Source: Nitrososphaerota archaeon
GTDB lineage: Archaea > Thermoproteota > Bathyarchaeia > Bathyarchaeales > Bathycorpusculaceae
Assembly (NCBI GenBank): GCA_031283385.1
Contig: JAITBW010000083.1
Span: 1 to 13,179 of the forward strand
Direction of reading: 5' to 3'
DNA: 13,179 nucleotides
The notes under the pieces are model-generated. The model did not search any database. It saw only the letters and a program-made list of their open reading frames with translations, and had not been told where the DNA came from. Both the position numbers and the translations under genes were made by a program. Below are positions 6,120-12,717 of the stretch, one piece after another. Positions within the stretch are counted from its first letter, which is position 1. Every line of letters begins with the position of its first letter.

Positions 6120-6418
6120 GGCTTTACTCCTAAATCAACATTTTAAGATGCGATTTAAGTAGCTTTTTTTACGGGCATAAATACATTGTGGTACAAGATA
6201 CTTTTTCTAGTCTAAAAACCAAGACATATACACCACATAACTCAATAAACAAAAAAATTCAGCCAAAACAACCAGATTAAACATATACACAATTCGCAAG
6301 TTTTAACAAAATACTTAGTAATCACCATAAACTGCATTTCATATCAACATAAATCTTAATTTTAGGATAAGTCTTTATCAAACCTAATACACATACTCAC
6401 AATAACAGGAAGAATAAA
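6120..6418. promoter_or_regulatory. Divergent promoter region between alba and the IMPase-family gene
   Basis: This 299-base AT-rich gap holds no gene I can support. On the left it has alba's ribosome binding site (GGAG, 6127-6130) and TATA-like boxes at about 6152-6160 and 6176-6183. On the right the IMPase gene has AGGAAG (6407-6412) and a TATA-like TCTTTATCA (6372-6380). The right-hand box overlaps a small dyad, GATAA-gtct-TTATC (6366-6379 with one extra T), which could be an operator. The central 150 bases are A/C-rich on the plus strand, with no tRNA, C/D-box motif or clear hairpin that I could see. Confidence 0.55.
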
Positions 6419-7243
6419 ATGAGCACTCAACACGACTGGTTTAAAATTTTAACTGATTGCAAAAACAACGTTAAAGACACAATAAAACCATATCTAAAAA
6501 CTTTAAATGAACCACAACCCGACTTAGGAGAAGGAGCCGGCGGAGACGCAATGAAACCAGTAGATTTAGCCGCAGAAAAAGCCATCGTAAATACATTACA
6601 AAAACATGAGATATCATTTTCGTTAATAAGCGAAGAATCAGGATTCAAAAAATATGGCAACAACCCAGAAGATTGCTACGTAACAATTGACCCAATTGAT
6701 GGCACAACTAACCTTATACGCGGATTACCATTTTACGCATCATCAATCGCTATTTCAAGAAAACCATTCATAGCAGATGTTTACGCAGCCCTAGTTACCG
6801 ATTTACATCATGACATTCCATACATGGCACAAGAAAACAAGGGCGCATACCGTGACAATGAAAGAATTAAAACCTCACAAGTTTCAAATCTTCAAGAAGC
6901 CGTAATTGGAATGGATCTTAACACCTACAAAGTTGTAGAAATTGCACCTAAAGTAACAGATTTAATCCAACAAACCAGACACATTAGACATTACGGCGCT
7001 AACGCGTTAGAATTATGTTATGTCGCTAACGGACTAACTGACGCCTTTGTCGACATACGAGGAAAAATACGCACCACAGATGCAGCAGCAGGCTTTTTAA
7101 TAGTCAAAGAAGCAGGCGGCATAATAACAGATTCCAAAAAGCAGCCAATCAATGTTAAATTAGATCCTAAACAAACATTAAACTTTGTAGCAGCAGGCAA
7201 CACTAAAATTCACGATACAATACTTGGATTAGTCAAACTTTAA
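6419..7243 (+). CDS. Inositol monophosphatase/fructose-1,6-bisphosphatase family enzyme
   Basis: Metal-dependent sugar phosphatase of the IMPase superfamily, 274 residues. The metal-binding motifs are complete: SEESG (E72-E73), DPIDGTTNLIRGLP (D91, D94) and TTDAAAGFLIVKEAGG (D221). A threonine stands where many bacterial IMPases have WD, as I recall for the dual-function archaeal enzymes of the MJ0109 type. Archaeal members hydrolyse inositol-1-phosphate, fructose-1,6-bisphosphate or both. The substrate cannot be told from sequence; gluconeogenic FBPase or inositol-lipid synthesis are the main options. No signal peptide is visible. The ATG has AGGAAG 6 bases upstream. It is transcribed alone, away from alba, with a T-run just after the stop. 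Confidence 0.9.
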   Translation: MSTQHDWFKILTDCKNNVKDTIKPYLKTLNEPQPDLGEGAGGDAMKPVDLAAEKAIVNTLQKHEISFSLISEESGFKKYGNNPEDCYVTIDPIDGTTNLIRGLPFYASSIAISRKPFIADVYAALVTDLHHDIPYMAQENKGAYRDNERIKTSQVSNLQEAVIGMDLNTYKVVEIAPKVTDLIQQTRHIRHYGANALELCYVANGLTDAFVDIRGKIRTTDAAAGFLIVKEAGGIITDSKKQPINVKLDPKQTLNFVAAGNTKIHDTILGLVKL

Positions 7244-7244
7244 A

Positions 7245-7260
7245 AAAATCTTTTTTTGCC
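7245..7260 (+). terminator. T-run terminator after the IMPase-family gene
   Basis: AAAAATCTTTTTTTG begins two bases after the stop codon at 7241-7243 and contains seven consecutive T, fitting archaeal termination. It separates this gene from the hsp20 leader. Confidence 0.5.
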
Positions 7261-7335
7261 TATATTCTAGTAGAGAAAGGTTTTACTCCAAATTTAATTT
7301 TTTGTAGAAGAGCCGCACTATTTGCATGTTAAAAA

Positions 7336-7419
7336 GGAGAAAGTTGTGAACAAAAATTTGATGTTATGAACATGGACATTTTATTACGACTTGTTTTGCA
7401 GACGTATTTTCAGGGTTAA
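7336..7419 (+). other. Overlapping mini-ORFs with a strong ribosome binding site in the hsp20 leader
   Basis: GGAG (7336-7339) is followed 6 bases later by GTG (7346), opening a 7-codon ORF, MNKNLML, ending in TGA at 7367-7369. That stop overlaps an ATG (7366, ATGA) opening a 17-codon ORF, MNMDILLRLVLQTYFQG, ending at 7419. A TATA-like AAATTTAATTT lies near 7289-7300. The arrangement looks like a leader peptide unit or the remnant of a lost gene upstream of hsp20. The ribosome binding site is as good as those of the real genes here. The peptides are unrecognised, and translation is unproven. Confidence 0.3.
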
Positions 7420-7499
7420 TTTGTTGAGAATTGTTAAGTGGAATAGGTTACATAAAATTTATTGGAATCGAAGTGTCTATTGTAATTTGTGAATTAGCT

Positions 7500-8099
7500 T
7501 TGTCTTTCGAAAATGATGATGATTTGCCTGAATGGTTCAAAAAACGTCATGCACAGTCTAAAGGTCCGTTTTCTGGTGATATAGATAACATGTTTCATGA
7601 AGTGGAAAAGATGATAGAGAAGGAGTTTGATAGTTTTAAGGAAAAAGGGGCTAAGGATTATGTTAAAGAGCGCAAGTTACCGGATGGAAGTACTGTTAAA
7701 GAGTTTGGACCGTTTGTGTATGGTTATAGCATGAAGATTGGGTCTGATGGTAAACCGGATATTCAGGAGTTTGGAAATCTTAAAAAGAGTCATAAAGGTC
7801 CTGAGGTTAAAGAGGAGCGGGAGCCTCTTGTTGATGTTGTAGAGAGTGATGAGGAAGTTCATGTTGTTGTTGAGTTACCTGGTGTTGAGAAAACTGATAT
7901 TAAGCTTTATGGAACGGAGGATTCTTTGACTATAGCAGTGGACACTCCGCCGTATAAGTATTATAAGGAAATAGAGTTGCCAGTTAAAACGCGTATTAAA
8001 GAGGCAAAGTCAACTTATAAAAATGGTGTTTTGGAAGTTGTTATTCCTAAAAGTGAGCCTTCAGGTGATCCTAAAGGCGACCAGATTAATATAAGTTAA
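7500..8099 (+). CDS. hsp20: Small heat shock protein (Hsp20/alpha-crystallin)
   Basis: ATP-independent holdase that binds unfolding proteins as large oligomers. From the TTG at 7500 it has 199 residues. The N-terminal third is acidic and helical (DLPEWFKKR; MFHEVEKMIEKEF). A linker with GYSMKIGSDGKPDIQEFG follows; such segments are typical of archaeal Hsp20 relatives. The alpha-crystallin domain (about 109-184) has PLVDVVES, VVVELPGVEKTDI and the YKNGVLEVVIPK signature. The C-terminal QINIS provides the I-x-I motif used in oligomer assembly. Start choice: the frame is open back to TTG 7431, but the extra 23 residues look unlike family N-termini. TTG 7500 has GTGA 8 bases upstream; GTG 7473 is also possible. 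It lies 36 bases before the SWIM gene. Confidence 0.88.
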   Translation: MSFENDDDLPEWFKKRHAQSKGPFSGDIDNMFHEVEKMIEKEFDSFKEKGAKDYVKERKLPDGSTVKEFGPFVYGYSMKIGSDGKPDIQEFGNLKKSHKGPEVKEEREPLVDVVESDEEVHVVVELPGVEKTDIKLYGTEDSLTIAVDTPPYKYYKEIELPVKTRIKEAKSTYKNGVLEVVIPKSEPSGDPKGDQINIS

Positions 8100-8120
8100 A
8101 CTAAAAGGCTAAATGTTTCA

Positions 8121-8130
8121 TCTTTTTTTA
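8121..8130 (+). terminator. T-run after hsp20
   Basis: Seven consecutive T at 8123-8129, just after the hsp20 stop and just before the SWIM gene start. It could end part of the hsp20 transcripts or be read through, making the SWIM gene partly co-transcribed. Weak evidence. Confidence 0.35.
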
Positions 8131-8135
8131 GTTAT

Positions 8136-8573
8136 TTGCAGTGTAAACTGTTGACTGTTAACAATAACTCTGAAATAGAAACTTTGAATGCTGTATGTAG
8201 GCAGGCTAAAGTAGCGGGTAAACTGTCAGGGGAGAATATTAATGAACTCTATGAACTTTTTGGGCAGCGGTTCACTAAAGCATTAGATGCCCTAAAAGAT
8301 AACAGGGTTAAAAAGTATGTGTTTACCCCCAGCGCACGTGTAGTCTGGATTGTTGTAGGTCGTGAACGAGACTATTTAATTATGCCTAAAGCAGAATACT
8401 GCACCTGTGATGATTTTTATTTCAGAGTTTTAGACAAAAAAGTTCACATGTGTTATCATCTTTTTGCTCAAAAAATTGCACAAAACTTGGAATGGTTTGA
8501 AACCATTGCCACAGATGATGAAAACTATGATATGCTTATGGATGAATGGAAAAAAACATCAAGTAAGGATTAA
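8136..8573 (+). CDS. SWIM zinc-finger protein, Sws1/Shu2-like
   Basis: A 145-residue protein with a SWIM finger: C89-T-C91, then C106-Y-H108, followed by Ala111, giving CxC...CxHxxA. The stretch CTCDDFYFRVL and then MCYHLFAQKI resembles eukaryotic Sws1/ZSWIM7 and yeast Shu2. These act with Rad51 paralogues in homologous recombination, and the Ala after CxH is characteristic of that family. A role with archaeal RadA or RadA paralogues is therefore plausible but inferred. The N-terminal half is helical (IETLNAVCRQAK; ELYELFGQRFTKALDAL) and unrecognised. The start is uncertain: TTG 8136 or TTG 8151, neither with a good ribosome binding site, and there is no in-frame ATG nearby. It lies 36 bases after hsp20, possibly co-transcribed. 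Confidence 0.8.
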   Translation: MQCKLLTVNNNSEIETLNAVCRQAKVAGKLSGENINELYELFGQRFTKALDALKDNRVKKYVFTPSARVVWIVVGRERDYLIMPKAEYCTCDDFYFRVLDKKVHMCYHLFAQKIAQNLEWFETIATDDENYDMLMDEWKKTSSKD

Positions 8574-8637
8574 TAAAATATTTTAGCCTCTAAAAATCAG
8601 TATAACACCATTACTTAGCAGAACCAAAAAGCTACAC

Positions 8638-8650
8638 CTTAAATATTTAG
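8638..8650 (+). promoter_or_regulatory. TATA box of the 44-residue membrane protein gene
   Basis: CTTAAATATTTAG lies 34-46 bases upstream of the ATG at 8684. It would start a transcript near 8668, just ahead of the GGAG at 8673-8676. The spacing of box, ribosome binding site and ATG is textbook archaeal and supports a separate transcription unit. Confidence 0.6.
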
Positions 8651-8683
8651 ATGCTACAAGAGTAAGTAATAAGGAGAATTTCA

Positions 8684-8818
8684 ATGGAACTAAGTGCATA
8701 TTTCACCATATTACAATATCTCGCTATGGGCGCAACAGCAATTGCTATAATGTTAATCTTCCTTTACGTCTATCATAGCAGTAAAGGGGAAGCGGAAGAA
8801 GAAACAGAAGAAGAGTAA
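8684..8818 (+). CDS. Small single-pass membrane protein with acidic tail, function unknown
   Basis: A 44-residue ORF: MELSAYFTILQYLAMGATAI, then AIMLIFLYVYHSSKGEAEEE, then TEEE. Residues about 7-30 form one hydrophobic helix. The tail after HSSK contains seven Glu in the last nine residues. With HSSK on the C-terminal side and only one acidic residue before the helix, topology is ambiguous. The gene is supported by GGAG with 7-base spacing, a clean TATA box and a downstream hairpin-plus-T element, so it is very likely expressed. I do not recognise the family. Such small proteins are often accessory subunits of membrane complexes, but neighbours give no partner. Confidence 0.75.
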   Translation: MELSAYFTILQYLAMGATAIAIMLIFLYVYHSSKGEAEEETEEE

Positions 8819-8828
8819 TCTTTCTTTA

Positions 8829-8849
8829 ACCCATAACGTTGGGTCTTTT
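8829..8849 (+). terminator. Hairpin plus T-run after the small membrane protein gene
   Basis: ACCCA (8829-8833) and TGGGT (8840-8844) pair over a 6-base loop and are followed by CTTTT, ten bases after the stop codon. It resembles a weak intrinsic terminator and marks the end of the short unit. Confidence 0.5.
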
Positions 8850-8969
8850 CGCTATTTCTATACATTATGTAGTTGGCAACGTCGTTGTTCTACAAAAGTA
8901 GCTAACAAAATAACCTGTATATAATAAGCTAACTTATCGCCACTTTAACCTTAATTGCATCATAATTAC

Positions 8970-8999
8970 CATCCGCCAAAATCGAAATTTTGGCAGATG
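8970..8999 (-). other. Stable stem-loop just after the moeA stop codon
   Basis: GCCAAAAT (8975-8982) and ATTTTGGC (8987-8994) form a perfect 8-pair stem over a 4-base loop. Outside one mismatch a further 4 pairs form (CATC 8970-8973 with GATG 8996-8999). In the leftward moeA transcript the loop reads UUCG, a stabilising tetraloop, though closed by U-A rather than C-G. It begins 1 base beyond the moeA stop. No T-run follows, so it may be an mRNA 3' end stabiliser or processing structure rather than a terminator. Confidence 0.55.
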
Positions 9000-9000
9000 T

Positions 9001-10239
9001 TTAAGCTGATCTGAATAGTTTAATGATTATTTCTTCGTCTTTGTTTATGTACTGCTGATTTTCTGGGATTTCAACAAATCCGTCAGCATTAGTTAACGTG
9101 GTAATAGCACCAGATGCTTCAGTAACAGGTTCAGCAATTAAACGTTCTTTTTCAAGGTCTATCACGAGTTTAACCATGACAAAAGTTCTTCTGCCCTTTG
9201 CAGAAAACAGTTTTGTTCCAGCAAACGCTCTAATAGATTGCATCTCGTGGGGAGTTTTGCCGCAGAGGCGTAAAATAACAGGGCGTACTAGCAGGTAAAA
9301 CATTAACAGTGCTGCTGTGGGGTTGCCGGGTAATGAGAATATGGGTGTGTTTTGTGTAAAAGCTACGGTTGTGGGTTTTCCTGGTTTAACGGCGATGCCA
9401 GAAATGACTACACCGGGTTTGCCAAGTGAATCTACTATTTGGGGTGTATAGTCATAGGGTCCGATAGAAACTCCGCCAGATGTGATTATGGCGTCTGCTG
9501 AAGATAGTGCTGTTGTTAAAGTTTTTCTTAAAGTTGTTTTGTCGTCGGGAATTATTCCGAAAGTTACGGGTTTTGCGCCGCACTCCATAACGGCTGCGCT
9601 TAAGGTGTATGTGTTTATGTCAAAAATTTTTCCTGGGGTTAATGTTTTGCCTGTGTCTGTGATTTCGTTGCCGATGGATAATATGGCGATTACTGGGGGT
9701 TTGAAGCATCGTATTTTAGTTAATCCTAATGCGGCTATAGCGCCTATTTCTGAAGCTCCTAGTACTTGTTTAGTGTGTAGGATTGTTTCGCCTGTTTTTA
9801 TATCGAAGCCTTTTTTCATAACGTTTGTGTATGGTGTTATGGCGGTGTAAATTTGTAGTTGGTTGTCTTCTCTTTCAGTGTCTTCGAGCATAATGACGGC
9901 GTCTGCGCCTTCGGGTAAAGGTGCGCCTGTGACGATTTCTATGGCTTCGCCTTTGGTTATAGTTATTTTTGGTTGTTCTCCGGCGAAAGCTGTTCCTGTA
10001 ATGTTGAGGGTTATGGGTTGGTTTTCGTCTGCGTTAAATGTGTCTTCGGCTTTAACAGCGTAGCCGTCAACGGTTGAGCGGTTGAAGGGTGGAACGTCTA
10101 TTGTTGATATTATGTTTTCTTTAAATACTCGGTTGTAGGCTTCGATAAGTACGACGTCTTCGTCGTCCATTTGTGTAGGTTTAAAGTTTTCGTCAATGAT
10201 TTTTTTTGCTTCTTCGAGTGTTAAAAGTTTTCGAAACAT
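9001..10239 (-). CDS. moeA: Molybdopterin molybdenumtransferase MoeA (paralogue 1)
   Basis: MoeA inserts molybdate (or tungstate) into adenylated molybdopterin, completing Moco/Wco. The 412 residues have all family marks: DVPPFNRSTVDGYAV (D58), GAPLPEGADAVIMLEDTE, IAILSIGNEITDTG (E192), SGGVSIGPYDYT (D263), GIAVKPGKPTTVAF and LPGNPTAALLMF. Domain IV follows to the end (ITTLTNADGFVEIPEN). It has no extra C-terminal substrate-binding domain. The ATG at 10239 overlaps the stop of the upstream moeA by one base (TAATG), with GAGG about 10 bases before, so the two are co-translated. The PGKP motif is canonical here but altered in the neighbour, hinting at specialisation. Confidence 0.96.
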   Translation of the reverse strand: MFRKLLTLEEAKKIIDENFKPTQMDDEDVVLIEAYNRVFKENIISTIDVPPFNRSTVDGYAVKAEDTFNADENQPITLNITGTAFAGEQPKITITKGEAIEIVTGAPLPEGADAVIMLEDTEREDNQLQIYTAITPYTNVMKKGFDIKTGETILHTKQVLGASEIGAIAALGLTKIRCFKPPVIAILSIGNEITDTGKTLTPGKIFDINTYTLSAAVMECGAKPVTFGIIPDDKTTLRKTLTTALSSADAIITSGGVSIGPYDYTPQIVDSLGKPGVVISGIAVKPGKPTTVAFTQNTPIFSLPGNPTAALLMFYLLVRPVILRLCGKTPHEMQSIRAFAGTKLFSAKGRRTFVMVKLVIDLEKERLIAEPVTEASGAITTLTNADGFVEIPENQQYINKDEEIIIKLFRSA

Positions 10240-11492
10240 TAAGCTTCGTCCTCTATGTTGTTGTTAAACATGTGAACTATTACTGTTTCGCCTTCCTTTA
10301 TGCCTTCGCAGTTTTCAGGGATAATTACGTATCCATTGCTTTGTGTCATTGTAGATATTGAGCTAGGGCCCTTAGTGCTAACGGGTTCAACTATTAATTC
10401 GTTCATTCTAAGTTTTACAAGTACTCTAGCATACGTTTTTCTGCCTAAAATACCAGGTATTTTTCGGGTTAGTGTAGCTTTTAAAACTGGTCGTTTTTCA
10501 GTCTTGTTTAGGCCTAAGAGGCGGCAAATTGCGGGTCGGCCGAATACTTCGAATCCTATAATTGATGCTACCGGGTTTCCTGATAGTATCATGATGGGTT
10601 TATTATTTAGTACTGCGACGCCTGTGGGCATTGCAGGTCTTAGAGCTAGACCGTGTGCGATAACGCCGGGTTTGCCAATTTTGTTAATTGTGTCAGGTAC
10701 AAAGTCTAATCCTCCAACGCTTGTTCCGCCTGTAGTTATAAGAGCGTCGGCAGTTTTTAGGGCTTGGCTAATTTTTTCAGCTATGTCATCTGTGTTGTCT
10801 TTTACAATTCCGAAGTCGATTATTTCTGCGCCAAGTTCTTGACACATAGCGGTTAGTATAATTTTGTTTGAGTCATAAATTTGATGTTTATCAGCTTGTG
10901 TGCCAATGGTAACAAGTTCATTTCCTGTTGCTATAATGGCGATTGTAGGTTTTTTGTAAACTTTAAGTGTGCTATATCCAAGGGCAGCGGCTAAGCCTAT
11001 GTTGTAGGGGTTTAGTCGTGTTCCTTTTTTAGCTACAATTTGGTCTTTCTTTACGTCTTCGCCGTGTTGTATAACATTAATATACGGAGTAAGGGCGTTT
11101 TGAATTGTTAAGGTGTTGCCGTTGCGTTCGGTGTTTTCTATCATGACAACGGCGTCTGCGCCTTCTGGAAGAGGATTGCCTGTCCAGACCTGTTTAGCTT
11201 GCCCAATTGTAATGTTGTCTGTGTCTACTATTGTTAATTTTACAAAATTTGACTGGGAAGCACCTATAGAGTCTTGGTATCTAATAGCATAACCATCCAT
11301 TGCCGAACGATTGAAACAGGGCAAATCATCCGTGGCAATAACGTCTTCAGCTAAAATTCTACCAGAAACATTTGCTACAGCAGTAAGAGGTAACAAGACT
11401 TGTTGAGGCTCCTTTGTTTGCCATGTAGCTAGCCATGTCTTGAGTGCTTCATCAACGTTTGTTAATGTTTTAAAACCCTGAAGTTTCACCAT
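10239..11492 (-). CDS. moeA: Molybdopterin molybdenumtransferase MoeA (paralogue 2)
   Basis: Second MoeA, 417 residues and first in the operon. Motifs: DLPCFNRSAMDGYAI (D66), GNPLPEGADAVVMIENTE, IAIIATGNELVTIG (E192), TGGTSVGGLDFVPD (D263) and LSGNPVASIIGFEVFGRP. The strand that reads KPGKP in paralogue 1 is RPAMPTGVAV here, losing the usual lysine. The C-terminal domain has VSTKGPSSISTMTQSNGYVI. Archaea often keep two moeA genes; one idea is that one serves molybdenum and the other tungsten, but which is which cannot be read here. The ATG at 11492 has AGTGA 6 bases upstream (11499-11503) and a TATA-like TTTTTAA read leftward at 11531-11537. Confidence 0.95.
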   Translation of the reverse strand: MVKLQGFKTLTNVDEALKTWLATWQTKEPQQVLLPLTAVANVSGRILAEDVIATDDLPCFNRSAMDGYAIRYQDSIGASQSNFVKLTIVDTDNITIGQAKQVWTGNPLPEGADAVVMIENTERNGNTLTIQNALTPYINVIQHGEDVKKDQIVAKKGTRLNPYNIGLAAALGYSTLKVYKKPTIAIIATGNELVTIGTQADKHQIYDSNKIILTAMCQELGAEIIDFGIVKDNTDDIAEKISQALKTADALITTGGTSVGGLDFVPDTINKIGKPGVIAHGLALRPAMPTGVAVLNNKPIMILSGNPVASIIGFEVFGRPAICRLLGLNKTEKRPVLKATLTRKIPGILGRKTYARVLVKLRMNELIVEPVSTKGPSSISTMTQSNGYVIIPENCEGIKEGETVIVHMFNNNIEDEA

Positions 11493-11530
11493 AACAATTC
11501 ACTTCCAAACAGAGCAATATCTGCGTTGCA

Positions 11531-11537
11531 TTAAAAA
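11531..11537 (-). promoter_or_regulatory. TATA-like box of the moeA operon
   Basis: Read leftward, TTTTTAATG lies about 40 bases upstream of the moeA ATG at 11492, with AGTGA at 11499-11503 as the ribosome binding site. A start near 11508 would leave a leader of about 15 bases. The same T-run may also end transcripts arriving from the TIM-barrel gene. Inferred from position only. Confidence 0.4.
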
Positions 11538-11580
11538 CGTATCGAAAAATAAGTCAGTAAATCTCTTAACATTGAAACAT

Positions 11581-12477
11581 TTAGAATACCAGTTTTTGTT
11601 GTGGATTAACACTTGCCTTTCCTTCCAATTCTTGTTGCAGCATTTTTTTCATTTTGAGGGCGTCAATGTCGAGAAGGGGTGTCTCACAGATAATTGTAGG
11701 ATGCATTTTGAAGTCAACAAGTACTTTTGCTAATAATTCGAATTCTGGTCCGTAACGAGGTTCATCCAGTGGATGATGTTTGCGTTCGCCTTGGCTTGAA
11801 AATTCGATTTTAGAAAAATGACAATGCATACTTTGAAGCACTTTAGAACCCAGCGTTGATTCAATTTTTTCTGCAACAGCTCGTACATCATCAACTTTTT
11901 TGAAGGCTCCTAAGTTTCGTGCATGTAAATGACCCCAGTCAACAACTAGTTGTGTATTTTCAATTTCTTGGCAGATAGTCATTATTTCGTCTATACTTCC
12001 AACTTGAAATTTTCTACCCATAGTTTCAGGGCCAAGTTTGACTTTTAAGTTCATATCATTAATAGTTTGGTTAACTTCTTTTAAGGCGTTAAGACAAGTC
12101 TTAAATGCGTAACTTTTTTCAAGTTTTCCATAAAATCCTGTGTGAAATACTAAAACATGTGCTCCCATCCAATCTGCTGCTATAGCTCCAGCTATAAGGC
12201 GTTCTTTGCTAGCAGCTACAACGTCATCTTTGCCGGCTAAATTTATAAAATAAGAACCATGCATGCTTAAGTGGATATCATGTTTTTTTGCTTCATCGCC
12301 AAGTTTTTCTGCGTCTTTCTGTGTTATCTGTGATTGAGCACCCCACCTTACAGCTTGATATTCAAAAGCGTCAAGACCTGCTTCACGCAGTAAACTAGGA
12401 ACATCATGCATTTTTGCTTTAAGTAATCTAAATGTTGGAGGCACTCCTGCAGTACCGAACCGAGTTTGTTCTGCCAT
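11581..12477 (-). CDS. Endonuclease IV-like TIM-barrel protein (AP endonuclease/sugar isomerase superfamily)
   Basis: A 298-residue TIM barrel of the xylose isomerase-like/endonuclease IV superfamily. Probable metal ligands follow the Nfo order: H73 in LSMHGSYFINL, H112 in VFHTGFYGK, E151 in LGPETMGRKF, D180 and H183 in VVDWGHLHARNLG, H218/H220 in MHCHFSKIEF, and E265 in IICETPLLD. The segment GERKHHPLDEP aligns with the D-R-H-H block of E. coli Nfo but lacks its Asp, so the third metal site may differ. Likely role: repair of abasic sites in DNA; a sugar phosphate isomerase is the alternative. The ATG at 12477 has only a weak ribosome binding site. It is upstream of the moeA pair, separated by 88 bases. 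Confidence 0.82.
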   Translation of the reverse strand: MAEQTRFGTAGVPPTFRLLKAKMHDVPSLLREAGLDAFEYQAVRWGAQSQITQKDAEKLGDEAKKHDIHLSMHGSYFINLAGKDDVVAASKERLIAGAIAADWMGAHVLVFHTGFYGKLEKSYAFKTCLNALKEVNQTINDMNLKVKLGPETMGRKFQVGSIDEIMTICQEIENTQLVVDWGHLHARNLGAFKKVDDVRAVAEKIESTLGSKVLQSMHCHFSKIEFSSQGERKHHPLDEPRYGPEFELLAKVLVDFKMHPTIICETPLLDIDALKMKKMLQQELEGKASVNPQQKLVF

Positions 12478-12717
12478 AAGACTCAGGTATTAATAAAAAT
12501 TTACAAGTAATTAAACCTATAAAACTAATTCATTATCAATACATTATCAGTATCTCAAAACTATCGAGGTATTACCACTCACAGATACCAGTTAATACAA
12601 GAAATATTGTCCAATTCACCAAAACCATAAACTACCCAAAATAGAGAGGTTATTCGTAAAACTAAATAAAAGCAAAGAACACATTAGCAAGGACAGAACT
12701 TTTGAGAGGTTTAGGCG
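12478..12717. other. AT-rich divergent spacer before the DUF1016 fragment
   Basis: 240 bases with no supported gene. The left end should hold the leftward promoter of the TIM-barrel gene (TTTAATTA read leftward near 12506-12515). The right end holds GAGAGGT (12704-12710), 7 bases before the ATG at 12718, and an AT-rich TATA-like ACTAAATAAAAG near 12661-12672. The middle contains an 11-base tandem repeat at 12531-12552. Confidence 0.4.
12531..12552 (+). repeat. Tandem 11-base repeat, two copies
   Basis: CATTATCAATA is followed at once by CATTATCAGTA, with one mismatch. It lies between the TIM-barrel gene and the DUF1016 fragment, close to where conserved genes give way to transferred DNA. It could be a slippage product or a paired protein-binding site; two copies are too few to decide. 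Confidence 0.5.

Noticed and set aside
6120..6418. Possible small RNA gene in the alba-IMPase gap
   Set aside because: No tRNA fold, C/D boxes or stable stem seen; promoters on both sides explain its length.
8877..8887. CAACG-T-CGTTG palindrome
   Set aside because: Only 5 bases per arm with a 1-base centre and no gene context; likely chance.
9482..9850. 122-codon rightward frame opposite moeA
   Set aside because: Antisense to a fully conserved moeA; the frame is open because of codon bias and has no recognisable domain.
10300..10842. 180-codon rightward frame opposite the second moeA
   Set aside because: Same reason: a long shadow frame with no ribosome binding site of note, inside a conserved gene.
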